Part shown: positions 1 through 6,976 of the stretch, in pieces
Numbering within the stretch: the first letter of the stretch is position 1
Layout of the letters: each line of letters begins with the position of its first letter
From: Anaerolineales bacterium UBA3071
Lineage (GTDB): Bacteria; Chloroflexota; Anaerolineae; UBA3071
Direction of reading: 5' to 3'
Length of the DNA stretch: 10,822 nt
NCBI GenBank assembly: GCA_002366755.1
Contig: DFBV01000261.1
Coordinates: forward strand, 759 to 11,580
The notes under the pieces: generated by a model
Told to the model about the DNA's origin: nothing
The model's database searches: none
Seen by the model: the letters and a program-made list of their open reading frames with translations, nothing else
Program-made: the position numbers and the translations under genes

Positions 1-746
1 CCGGTGGTCAGCACGACGCCCCGGTAGGCATCCTGCGGCCCCATCTCTTGCTGCAGCACCTCCTCCATGGCATGGCCGGTGACGTCGTAGTGCCAGAGGT
101 GGTTGCCGAACTCGTCGAACTGGTTGAAGACCACGATGTCCTGGCGGGTCTCGCGCAGCTCCCACGTCTTGTCGAAGATCTCTTTCACGTTGCTCTCGCA
201 GCCCGGCGTGGCGATGACCTCGCCCGAGACCTTGGAAAGCCACTCGAAGCGCTCGCGGCTCATCTCCTCCGGCAGGATGGCGATGGACTCGCAGGCCAGT
301 AGCGTGGAGTTGTAGGCGCCGCCGCGGCAGTAGTTGCCGGTGGAGGGCCACACTGCTTTCTGGTAGGTCGGATCGAATTGGCCGGTGACCAGCCGCGGCG
401 CCAGGCAACCAAAGGTCGCGCCCACCTTGTGCGAGCCGGTGGGGAACCACTTGCCCACCAGGGCAATGATGCGCGCTGGCACGCCCGTTAGGGATGGCGG
501 GAGCTCCACATAGTTGATCCCATTGAAGCCGCCACCGTAAGCCGCCGGTTCGTTCTTCCAGGTGATGCGGAACAGGTTGAGCGAGGTGATGTCCCACAGG
601 CCGATTTCCTTCAGGCTGGCCTTGACCCCGGCGGGAATCAGCGAGGGGTCCTTCATCTGCGCGAAAGTGGGGACGACGATGTTGCGCTCGCGTGCTCGTT
701 GTACCGTCCGCTTGAGTTGCTCTTTGTGAATGGTCAGGTCTATCAT
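1..746 (-). CDS. Fold-type II PLP-dependent enzyme, 3' end beyond the window
   Basis: Partial gene: 248 codons from ATG at 746, running off the left edge without a stop. This frame is not a complete ORF, but it translates cleanly and looks strongly protein-like. The start is supported by AGGAG about 10 nt upstream (757-761). After an N-terminal region of about 50 residues comes the segment LFRITWKNEP (58-67), then GGGFNGINYVELP (71-83). Next is KWFPTGSHKVGAT (99-111), whose Lys107 is the probable Schiff-base lysine, then PSTGNYCRGGA (around 133-143), which resembles the phosphate/substrate loop of cysteine synthase and threonine dehydratase relatives. The family is fold-type II PLP enzymes (beta-elimination, beta-replacement or deamination), but I cannot name the reaction. 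It follows the PHP gene after a 73-bp repeat-filled gap and is probably the last visible gene of the operon. It is not an obvious YgeX (diaminopropionate ammonia-lyase). Confidence 0.85.
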   Translation of the reverse strand, partial: MIDLTIHKEQLKRTVQRARERNIVVPTFAQMKDPSLIPAGVKASLKEIGLWDITSLNLFRITWKNEPAAYGGGFNGINYVELPPSLTGVPARIIALVGKWFPTGSHKVGATFGCLAPRLVTGQFDPTYQKAVWPSTGNYCRGGAYNSTLLACESIAILPEEMSRERFEWLSKVSGEVIATPGCESNVKEIFDKTWELRETRQDIVVFNQFDEFGNHLWHYDVTGHAMEEVLQQEMGPQDAYRGVVLTT

Positions 747-761
747 GGTTTGTATGCTCCT

Positions 762-816
762 GATTGGATGTTGGATACTGGATATTGGAGATTAGACATT
801 GGACGTTGGAGGCTGG
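762..816. repeat. Degenerate TTGGA-periodic simple repeat
   Basis: The 73-bp gap between the PHP gene and the downstream PLP gene is almost entirely made of degenerate copies of TTGGA spaced 7-8 bp apart (764, 771, 785, 799 and 806, with variants TTAGA at 792 and CTGGA at 778). On the transcribed strand it reads as TCCAA/TCCAG units. It has no coding potential and no T-tract terminator. It resembles the simple repeats that fill intergenic gaps in some filamentous Chloroflexota and cyanobacteria (from memory). Confidence 0.65.
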
Positions 817-819
817 GGA

Positions 820-1680
820 TCAACGTACGATGCGTTCTGCCAGTTCACCAAGGTTCAGGTCAGAAGTGTCCACAGCCGGGACGCCTAACTGGCGGCCAAC
901 GAAACCACCATGACAATCGGAGCCACCGGTGACGAGCAGGTCGTGCCGAATGCACCAATCCAGGCAGAAGCGAGTCGTCGCCAGGTCATGGTATTGGGAG
1001 TAACATTCCAACCCGGCGATGCCCAACTCCTGCAGGTGGCGCAGAGGGCTCTCGCGGGCGTTGGCGCAGCGCAGGCTTGCTCCCGGATGGGCCAGAATCG
1101 GCACACCTCCGCTCTCCCGAATGGCGGCAACGACGTCGGCAGGATGGGGGTACTGAGCTGATGGGACGGATAGGTTGGCCACCAGGTTGGCGAAGTAGTC
1201 CTTTATCCCGGCGCAGACACCTCGGTCCATCAGGAAGCGCAGTGGCTTCCAACCGCCGCGTGTGCGATCATAGTCGTAGGCAAGGTAGTCGTGAAGGGTG
1301 ATGGGACAGCCCTCAGCGATAAGACCGCGAATGATCTCTTCGTTGTAGCCGTCCGATAAGGCAACATTGTCATGTAGCATGGACGGCAAAGCCGGTGCTT
1401 CCGGGTCGAACCCGTAGGCCAGGATGTGGAAGAGATCTCCGTTCAGGCAAGAGGAGACTTCGACACCTCTCATGAAGGCCACTCCCGCTTCTCGGGCCAG
1501 GGCTTCAGCTTCAGCAACATGGGCTGTCGTATCGTGATCGGCGATAGCGAAGAGGCCAATAGAGTGGGCCGCCACCTCGGCCACGACGCGCTCCGGCGGC
1601 CAGCGTCCATCGGAGGCAGTGGTGTGAATGTGTAAATCAGCGCGCACGGAATCCGAGCCACGCATAGCCGCGCGCTTCAC
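820..1680 (-). CDS. PHP-domain metal-dependent phosphoesterase
   Basis: 286 aa from a GTG start. It is a PHP (polymerase and histidinol phosphatase) superfamily protein of the short YciV/TrpH/RNase AM type. Visible metal ligands in order: DLHIHTTASDG (His17, His19, Asp24), IADHD (Asp48, His49), GVEVS (Glu74), FHIL (His85), ILAHPG (His198) and GGSDCHG (Asp255, His257). These form the usual trinuclear metal site. Relatives hydrolyse 3',5'-nucleoside bisphosphates (pAp) or remove 5'-terminal nucleotides from RNA; the substrate here is unknown. The GTG at 1680 overlaps the stop of the upstream threonine-synthase-like gene as GTGA, so translation is probably coupled. An ATG at codon 6 (1665) is an alternative start, but neither has a strong ribosome-binding site. 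A nucleotide phosphatase would fit a nucleoside/nucleotide salvage operon, which is inference. Confidence 0.9.
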   Translation of the reverse strand: MKRAAMRGSDSVRADLHIHTTASDGRWPPERVVAEVAAHSIGLFAIADHDTTAHVAEAEALAREAGVAFMRGVEVSSCLNGDLFHILAYGFDPEAPALPSMLHDNVALSDGYNEEIIRGLIAEGCPITLHDYLAYDYDRTRGGWKPLRFLMDRGVCAGIKDYFANLVANLSVPSAQYPHPADVVAAIRESGGVPILAHPGASLRCANARESPLRHLQELGIAGLECYSQYHDLATTRFCLDWCIRHDLLVTGGSDCHGGFVGRQLGVPAVDTSDLNLGELAERIVR

Positions 1681-3083
1681 CGCTCTCGCCCCATGCTGGC
1701 CCGCCTGGGCGGGCTGGCCATCTGTCGCCGCAGGCTGTCCATCGTCGGCTCAATGAAAAGCGGCTGGCCCACAGACTTCATCGCCGATGCGATGTCTTTC
1801 AGCCCTGAGCCTGTGGCCAACACGACCACCTGCTCGTTGGGGTCAACGAGCCCCTGCTCAACCGCCTTGACCAGCCCGGCGTAGGCAGCGGCGGCAGCAG
1901 GCTCGGCAAAGACTCCACATCCCTGGGCCAAGGCGGGGATGGCCGCGATGATCTCCTCGTCGTTCACGCGGATGAAAGCCCCGCGACTGCCACGCACCGC
2001 TCGCAGCGCCTTGATGCGGTCACGAGGCAATCCAGCGACGATGCTGTCGGCAATGGAATGGGCCTCCACTGGCTCCATCTCCAAGCCCTCCAAGCCTCGC
2101 TCCCAGGCATCCACCAGTGGGGAGGAACCCGCGGCCTGCACGCCCATCAGTTTCGGCATGCGGTCTATCCAACCCAGTGCCAGCATGTCCCGCAGCCCTT
2201 TGTGCACCCCCCCGATGATGCAGCCATCGCCGACGGGGATGAAGATGCGGTCGGGAGCCGAGAGGCAAGGGAGCGGAGGAGCAGGGGAGCCGAGGGGCAG
2301 GGGAGCCGAGGCGCAGGGGAGCAGAGGAGCACCCCTGCACCCTAGCGCCCTTGCTCCCCTGCCCAAACCGCGGGCCGTCAACTGCTCACAGATCTCGTAT
2401 GCCGCCGTCTTCTTGCCCTCGGTCATGTACGGATTGTAGGCCGTATTGCGATTGTACCAGCCGAACTCCGGTGCGGCCTTCAGACACAACTCGAAAGCGT
2501 CGTCGTAAGACCCATCCACGAGGAGCACCGTCGCGCCGAAAACCAGGAGTTGGGTGATCTTGGCCTGCGGTGCGGTGCGGGGCACGAAGATGACGTTGGG
2601 CTGGGAAACGGCAGCGCACAGCCCAGAGAGAGCGGCTGCCGCGTTGCCTGTGCTGGCGGTGGTGACGATCTCATAGCCCAGTTGGCGGGTCTTGGCGACG
2701 GCGATGGCTGAAGCGCGGTCTTTGAACGAAGCGGTAGGCTGCCGGCCGTCGTCCTTGACCCACAGGTGGCGCAGGCCCAGGTCAGCCGCCAGGCGCGGGG
2801 CGGCGTAGAGCGGCGTCCAGCCGACACTGGCCAGAACGGTGCCCTCTATGAGGCGCTGTGTTGCTTCTGGCTCCACCGGCAACAGTGGCAGGTAGCGCCA
2901 GATGGAGCGAGTTGGGTCGTCGGCCAGTTTGTCGGGACTGATGCGCCGGGCAATGAGATCGTAGTCGTAGATAACGTCGAGGGTGCCCTTGTCGCCGTGT
3001 TCGGGGCAGACATACTCGACTTCGTCAACGCCGTACTCCGCGCCGCAGATAGTGCACTTGAGTCCCAGGACATGATCACTCAT
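1677..3083 (-). CDS. Threonine-synthase-like PLP enzyme with repeat-derived insertion
   Basis: 468 aa, fold-type II PLP family, closest in style to bacterial threonine synthase (O-phosphohomoserine to threonine). The N-terminus has a zinc-ribbon-like pattern, CTIC (Cys10, Cys13) and CPEH (Cys26, His29). The PLP lysine is Lys121 in TASFKDR, the phosphate loop is ASTGNAAAA (143-151), and a Gly/Ser motif ATGSGLKD lies near the C-terminus. Residues 236-277 are a Pro/Leu/Ala/Ser/Cys/Gly/Arg-rich stretch replacing what should be a turn of a few residues before DRIFIPVGDG; it is encoded by a tandem DNA repeat. The frame is intact, so the gene may still be functional. No strong ribosome-binding site precedes ATG 3083. 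The stop overlaps the PHP start. Given its position among transporter and carbamoyl genes, it may be a catabolic lyase rather than a biosynthetic ThrC; sequence alone does not decide. Confidence 0.9.
   Translation of the reverse strand: MSDHVLGLKCTICGAEYGVDEVEYVCPEHGDKGTLDVIYDYDLIARRISPDKLADDPTRSIWRYLPLLPVEPEATQRLIEGTVLASVGWTPLYAAPRLAADLGLRHLWVKDDGRQPTASFKDRASAIAVAKTRQLGYEIVTTASTGNAAAALSGLCAAVSQPNVIFVPRTAPQAKITQLLVFGATVLLVDGSYDDAFELCLKAAPEFGWYNRNTAYNPYMTEGKKTAAYEICEQLTARGLGRGARALGCRGAPLLPCASAPLPLGSPAPPLPCLSAPDRIFIPVGDGCIIGGVHKGLRDMLALGWIDRMPKLMGVQAAGSSPLVDAWERGLEGLEMEPVEAHSIADSIVAGLPRDRIKALRAVRGSRGAFIRVNDEEIIAAIPALAQGCGVFAEPAAAAAYAGLVKAVEQGLVDPNEQVVVLATGSGLKDIASAMKSVGQPLFIEPTMDSLRRQMASPPRRASMGRER
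2253..2364. repeat. 16-bp tandem repeat with inverted arm, inserted in-frame in a CDS
   Basis: Four consecutive 16-bp units begin at 2265, 2281, 2297 and 2313. The 2281 and 2297 units differ only at the last base (GCAGGGGAGCCGAGGG and GCAGGGGAGCCGAGGC); the outer two differ at a few bases. A partial unit lies at 2253-2264. The right part is complementary: GGGCAGGGGAGC (2295-2306) is perfectly inverted at 2353-2364, and GCAGGGG (2313-2319) pairs with CCCCTGC (2332-2338). The whole can therefore fold into a strong hairpin. It lies inside the threonine-synthase-like gene and encodes most of residues 236-277. It is stop-free in several frames, which explains why the host frame survives. Confidence 0.85.
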
Positions 3084-3123
3084 TGCTGTTTCATTGTTGC
3101 TTCTGGGTGTTGTTCGTTAGGAG

Positions 3124-3143
3124 GGGCGACCGGCCGGTCGCCC
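3124..3143. repeat. Perfect 20-bp palindrome in intergenic gap
   Basis: GGGCGACCGG (3124-3133) is followed immediately by its exact reverse complement CCGGTCGCCC (3134-3143). It sits in the 84-bp gap between the second permease and the threonine-synthase-like gene, 41 bp upstream of the latter's start. No T-run follows on the transcribed strand, so it is more likely a REP-like palindromic repeat or an mRNA processing/stability hairpin than an intrinsic terminator. A regulator-binding dyad is possible but unsupported. Confidence 0.75.
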
Positions 3144-3167
3144 GTACCCTGGACGCCTACGCCTTGT

Positions 3168-4136
3168 CTAGATTCCCCGCTGCCCGCGAATGTAGGGCAC
3201 ACCCAAGGCGGCAGGCGCCCCCATTCGCTTGCGCATGGCCTCGCGCGAGCCGATCACCAGAACCACAATGGTGAAGGCGTAGGGGATCATCTTGAGGAAG
3301 AAGCCCCAGTAGGGATTGTAGTAGAAGGGATTCTTCCAGAGCAGTAGCTTGGTGGGGCCTTGCAGGTCCAGGATAAGCCGCCGCAGCGCGCCGAAAGCAT
3401 AGGAGCCTGCCGCCGCTCGCAGCGGATTCCATTGAGCGAAGATGGTCAAGCCGACGGCGATCCACCCCTGGCCTGAGGTGGTCATGTGGCTGAACCAGCC
3501 GGGCGAGATGGCCAGGCTGATGGTAGCGCCGGCTAGGCCGGCCAGCATACCGCCAACACAGGTGTAGAGATAGCGCATACCCTTCACGTTGATCCCCATC
3601 GTGTCGGCTGCAGCCGGATACTCGCCCACCGCCCGCATGTGCATGCCTGGCCGGGTGTAGTTGATGTAGTACCAGGCAGCAGGGGCCAGCAGATAGCCTA
3701 TGTACACCATGATGCTCTGATCTGTGAACAGAATGTCGCCCAGGTAGGGGATAGCGGAAAGAACCGGAATGGTGACCTTGGGCAGCAGCGAGATGGCGCC
3801 CGCTTTGCTCAAGCCTTCGCCAAACACCAGGCTCAGGCCGGTCCCCAGGAAGGTCAGTGAGAGACCGCTAACCACCTGGTCTGCCTGCAAGTGGATGGTG
3901 ACAAAGCCGTGCAGCAGGGAAAGCAGACCGGCCGCAACCATCGCCACCAGCAGCCCCAGCCACGGATTGCCATAGTTGACCGCCACGCTGTAGCCAGACA
4001 TGGCACCAATCAGCATCATCCCTTCCAGTCCCAGGTTCAGGATGCCAGACCGCTCGGCTAGCACCTCACCAACGGTGGCAAAGAGCAACACCGTCCCAGC
4101 GGCAATCCCCGCCTGCAGAATAATGATCCAATCCAT
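3168..4136 (-). CDS. BMP-type ABC transporter permease (NupQ/YufQ-like)
   Basis: 322 aa integral membrane protein of the BPD_transp_2 family, the second permease of a BMP-class importer. It has many hydrophobic segments from residue 4 onward. Characteristic family segments are GILNLGLEGMM (31-41), ADQVVSGLSLTFLGTGLS (85-102), a cytoplasmic coupling loop GEYPAAADTMGI (171-182) that would contact the ATPase, and SGQGWIAVGLTIFAQW (221-236). ATG 4136 lies 2 bp after the stop of the first permease, preceded by GGGAGG about 9 nt upstream, so the two are translationally linked. It should heterodimerise with the first permease in the cytoplasmic membrane. Family substrates are purine nucleosides and related compounds; specificity cannot be read from sequence. 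Confidence 0.95.
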   Translation of the reverse strand: MDWIIILQAGIAAGTVLLFATVGEVLAERSGILNLGLEGMMLIGAMSGYSVAVNYGNPWLGLLVAMVAAGLLSLLHGFVTIHLQADQVVSGLSLTFLGTGLSLVFGEGLSKAGAISLLPKVTIPVLSAIPYLGDILFTDQSIMVYIGYLLAPAAWYYINYTRPGMHMRAVGEYPAAADTMGINVKGMRYLYTCVGGMLAGLAGATISLAISPGWFSHMTTSGQGWIAVGLTIFAQWNPLRAAAGSYAFGALRRLILDLQGPTKLLLWKNPFYYNPYWGFFLKMIPYAFTIVVLVIGSREAMRKRMGAPAALGVPYIRGQRGI

Positions 4137-4138
4137 GG

Positions 4139-5275
4139 CTAGGCCTCCCTCGTGCGCTTTATCCGAACACGGTTGCGCAGCAAGAACTCACTGGCAATGA
4201 GGGCGAAGAGGATGATCCCCTGAACGAGCATAGAGATGCCAGATCGTCCGATCTCGCGCCCAGCCAGAATCAGAGCGCCAAGGAGAATGGAAACAGCGAC
4301 GACGATGAGAGGGTTGAGCTTGGATAGCCAGGCAATAATGATGCCGGTGAAGCCATAACCGGAAGAGATAGCTCCCTGCAGGCGGCGAACCACGCCACCG
4401 ATCTGGGCCATGCCGGCCAGCCCAGCCAGCCCGCCAGAGAGCATCATCACCAGCACCATGTTGCGGGCAATGTTGGTGCCAGCATAGCGGGCAGCTTTGG
4501 GGTTGTCACCAGCGAGCCGAATCTCGTAGCCCCACTTGCTGCGGTAGAGTACCCACCAGACCATCACGGCCGCAATCGGCCCGAAAAGCAGGCCCAGGTG
4601 CAGCGTCAGGCCACCGAATTGAGGGATCTCTTTGGCATAGTCGGCCAGTCGGGGCAGCCAGGCGGTGCGGGGGAACCGGGGACTCATTTGGAAACCCCCT
4701 TCGCTCCATACGCCAAAGATGAAAAAGTTGTTCCACTCAATGGCAATGTAGTTCATCATCAGCGTGGTGATCACCTCGTTGACGTTGAACTTGGCCTTGA
4801 GATAGCCAGGGACAAAACCCCACAGGGCGCCGCCGACAAAGCCGGCGATCATCATCACAGGGATGAAAACCCATCCGGGGGTTTCGGCGGGCAACACGGG
4901 AGCGAGCACAATGGCACTAGCAGCGAAGGCGCCAATGAAGAACTGCCCCTCAGCTCCAATGTTCCACAACTTCATGCTGAAGGCCACGGAGCAGGCCAGC
5001 CCCACCAGGATCAGCGGGGTCGCCTGGACCAAGACATCGGAAATGCCGCCCCAGTTGCCGAAGAGCTCCTTGGCAATGTTGGCATAGGCCCTGAACGGGT
5101 GGGTCAGGCCAGAAAGACGGAGTGCAAACGCCCCCAGAATGAGCGCTATGATGATGGCCCCCACCGATACCGTGAGGGGCAACCAGCGTGGCACCTCCAA
5201 TCGAGGCTCAAACTGGACCCTGAAGGGCAGAGCGAAGCGCCGTCCAGCGCTGGACTTCTGGGTAGTCGTAGCCAT
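4139..5275 (-). CDS. BMP-type ABC transporter permease (NupP/YufP-like)
   Basis: 378 aa integral membrane protein, first permease of the importer. It has a cytoplasmic basic N-terminus of about 30 residues, a first membrane segment at about 33-53, and further hydrophobic helices to about residue 365, ending in a basic tail. Family motifs are MKLWNIGAEGQFFIGA (101-116), NVNEVITTLMMNYIA (164-178) and the ATPase-facing loop GDNPKAARYAG (256-266). The length matches the larger permease of this class. Its ATG shares one base with the ATPase stop (TGATG at 5273-5277), and GGGAGG lies about 8 nt upstream within the ATPase gene, which indicates tight translational coupling. It pairs with the 322-aa permease to form the channel. 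Confidence 0.95.
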   Translation of the reverse strand: MATTTQKSSAGRRFALPFRVQFEPRLEVPRWLPLTVSVGAIIIALILGAFALRLSGLTHPFRAYANIAKELFGNWGGISDVLVQATPLILVGLACSVAFSMKLWNIGAEGQFFIGAFAASAIVLAPVLPAETPGWVFIPVMMIAGFVGGALWGFVPGYLKAKFNVNEVITTLMMNYIAIEWNNFFIFGVWSEGGFQMSPRFPRTAWLPRLADYAKEIPQFGGLTLHLGLLFGPIAAVMVWWVLYRSKWGYEIRLAGDNPKAARYAGTNIARNMVLVMMLSGGLAGLAGMAQIGGVVRRLQGAISSGYGFTGIIIAWLSKLNPLIVVAVSILLGALILAGREIGRSGISMLVQGIILFALIASEFLLRNRVRIKRTREA

Positions 5276-6792
5276 CAGCCACCTCCCCTCTGTCCAGCCA
5301 TCATCAGGCCAATGGTTTCCTGATCTGGTTCTTCCAGTATCGCCATGATCTCTCCTTCGTAGATGACCGCTATCCGGTCGCTCAAGGAGAAAAGTTCTTC
5401 CAGTTCTTCCGAAATGAGCAGAATGGCCGCGCCTGCCTGACGCTGCTCCAGTAGCAGACGCTGCACACCTTCGATGGCGCCAACGTCCAGACCGCGGGTG
5501 GGCTGGACAGCTACGATCACCTGTGGCCTGCCGGAGATTTCCCGCGCCAGAATGACCCGCTGGAGATTGCCGCCTGAGAGCAAGCGGGAATGAGTATCAA
5601 TGGAAGGCGCTAAGATGCTGTATTCTCCCTTCAGCTTCTCGGCGTGCTCGCGGGCCGAGCGTTCGTCAATGACCCACCCCTTGCCAATGGGAGGGTAGCG
5701 ATAGGCTTTCATGATGAGGTTGTCGGCAATGCTCAAGTTGGGGGACGTGCCTGCGCCAGTGCGGTCCATGGGAATATGGGCCACGCTGGCATCAATGGCC
5801 ACTCTGGGCGGGCAGTTGCTGCAGACTCGGCCGCCAGCCGTCACCTCACCGGCCGTGCAGGGACGCAGCCCAGTGATCACTTCCGCCAGCTCGGACTGCC
5901 CGTTGCCGGCAACCCCGGCCAAGCCCAATATCTCGCCGGAGCGGATATCCAACGATACCCCATTGAGGGCAGGCAATCCTCTGTCATTGAGCGCGCTCAC
6001 ATTCTTGACGGAAAGGAGCACCTCGCCGGGCTCGCTCAGGCCCTTGGCGACCTCAAATAGCACTTTGCGGCCTACCATCAATTCGGCCAGTTCCTCCCTG
6101 GTGGTGGATTGGGTGTCCAGGGGCGGAGCGGCCATGCGCCCTTTGCGCAGCACCGTGATGCGATTGGAGATCGCCATTACCTCGTGCAGCTTGTGGCTGA
6201 TGAAAACAATCGACTTGCCCTCAGCCGTCATCGAGCGCAAAGTGACGAAGAGCTCATCGATCTCCTGCGGGGCCAGCACAGCCGTGGGCTCGTCCATGAT
6301 GAGCACGTCTGCGCCTCGGTGAAGCATCTTGAGGATCTCTACCCTCTGGTGCTCGCCCACCGTCAATTGCCAGATCTTGGCTTCCGGAGCCACTCTGAGG
6401 CCAAACTGCTCCTCCAACTCGGCAATTCGCTTGTGGTATTCGGGGAGCCGCATTAGGAAACGTGGCTCGCTGAGTCCCAGCAGAATGTTCTCTGTTACAG
6501 TTAGCGACGGGACCAGCATGAAATGCTGATGTACCATGCCAATGCCATGTTCAATGGCATCGCGCGGGGAGCGGAAATTGACCAGTTTGCCATGAACGCG
6601 GACAGTCCCCTCTTCCGGTCGGTAGAGGCCGGCCAGAACGTTCATCAGCGTGCTCTTGCCAGCGCCGTTTTCCCCCAACAGGGTGTGGATTTCGCCCACG
6701 CGCAGGTCGAAATCCACCTGATCGTTGGCCAGCACGCCGGGAAAACGTTTGATAATTGCCCGCATCTCAACTGCGTTGGTTACGTTGGTCAT
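5275..6792 (-). CDS. Double-domain sugar/nucleoside-type ABC ATPase (NupO/YufO-like)
   Basis: 505 aa with two fused ABC domains, as in RbsA/MglA and the BMP-class ATPases. Domain 1: Walker A GENGAGKST (40-48), signature LTVGEHQRVE (143-152), Walker B VLIMDEPTA (163-171) and switch His200 in FISHKLHE. Domain 2: degenerate Walker A GVAGNGQSE (293-301) lacking the lysine, good signature LLSGGNLQR (404-412) and atypical Walker B VIVAVQPTRGLD (425-436). One consensus and one degenerate ATP site is normal for this family. I chose ATG 6792, which has GGGGA about 7 nt upstream and gives the family length. The open frame continues to 6933, but the extra 47 codons only translate intergenic hairpins. 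It powers the two following permeases, with which it is translationally coupled. Confidence 0.95.
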   Translation of the reverse strand: MTNVTNAVEMRAIIKRFPGVLANDQVDFDLRVGEIHTLLGENGAGKSTLMNVLAGLYRPEEGTVRVHGKLVNFRSPRDAIEHGIGMVHQHFMLVPSLTVTENILLGLSEPRFLMRLPEYHKRIAELEEQFGLRVAPEAKIWQLTVGEHQRVEILKMLHRGADVLIMDEPTAVLAPQEIDELFVTLRSMTAEGKSIVFISHKLHEVMAISNRITVLRKGRMAAPPLDTQSTTREELAELMVGRKVLFEVAKGLSEPGEVLLSVKNVSALNDRGLPALNGVSLDIRSGEILGLAGVAGNGQSELAEVITGLRPCTAGEVTAGGRVCSNCPPRVAIDASVAHIPMDRTGAGTSPNLSIADNLIMKAYRYPPIGKGWVIDERSAREHAEKLKGEYSILAPSIDTHSRLLSGGNLQRVILAREISGRPQVIVAVQPTRGLDVGAIEGVQRLLLEQRQAGAAILLISEELEELFSLSDRIAVIYEGEIMAILEEPDQETIGLMMAGQRGGG

Positions 6793-6843
6793 TCCAGGTC
6801 CCCTTTTTCTCTCGGGAACGGAGTTGCCCCCGACTGTTTGAGG

Positions 6844-6876
6844 GGTGCGACGCACTCTGTGCAAGTGCGTCGCACC
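6844..6876. repeat. Perfect 12-bp inverted repeat (hairpin)
   Basis: GGTGCGACGCAC (6844-6855) is inverted exactly at 6865-6876, with a 9-nt loop. It is the second of two strong hairpins in the 184-bp gap between the binding-protein gene and the ATPase gene. There is no T-tract on the transcribed strand, so it is not a classical terminator. Such hairpins between binding protein and ATPase commonly raise the relative amount of binding protein by protecting the upstream mRNA or by partial attenuation. Alternatively it is a dispersed palindromic repeat. Confidence 0.75.
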
Positions 6877-6901
6877 TTTCCAGAAGCTGGAATCCAGTTG
6901 C

Positions 6902-6932
6902 TGCCTGTTGCAGGCTTGGCCTGCAACAGGCA
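6902..6932. repeat. Perfect 14-bp inverted repeat with 3-nt loop
   Basis: TGCCTGTTGCAGGC (6902-6915) is inverted exactly at 6919-6932, leaving a 3-nt loop. On the transcribed strand it begins 45 nt after the stop codon of the binding-protein gene. It lacks a following T-run. Its position suggests an mRNA 3'-end stabiliser for the lipoprotein transcript or a processing site; a REP-like mobile palindrome is the alternative. Confidence 0.78.
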
Positions 6933-6976
6933 TAGGCTCCTAGTCAACCGAACCGTATTGCTTTTCGTCCTAACCT

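Noticed and set aside
2253..2378. Frameshift or pseudogene in the threonine-synthase-like gene
   Set aside because: The reading frame is continuous and conserved motifs occur on both sides of the insertion, so it is an in-frame addition rather than a break.
4598..5323. 241-codon plus-strand open frame
   Set aside because: Antisense to the first permease gene; hydrophilic shadow of a membrane protein in GC-rich DNA.
6844..6932. Intrinsic terminators
   Set aside because: Both hairpins lack a following T-run on the transcribed strand, and the genes on both sides belong to the same importer.
6793..6933. N-terminal extension of the ABC ATPase to ATG 6933
   Set aside because: The extra 47 codons translate the intergenic hairpins, and family proteins start close to the MTNVTNAVEM position, which has its own ribosome-binding site.
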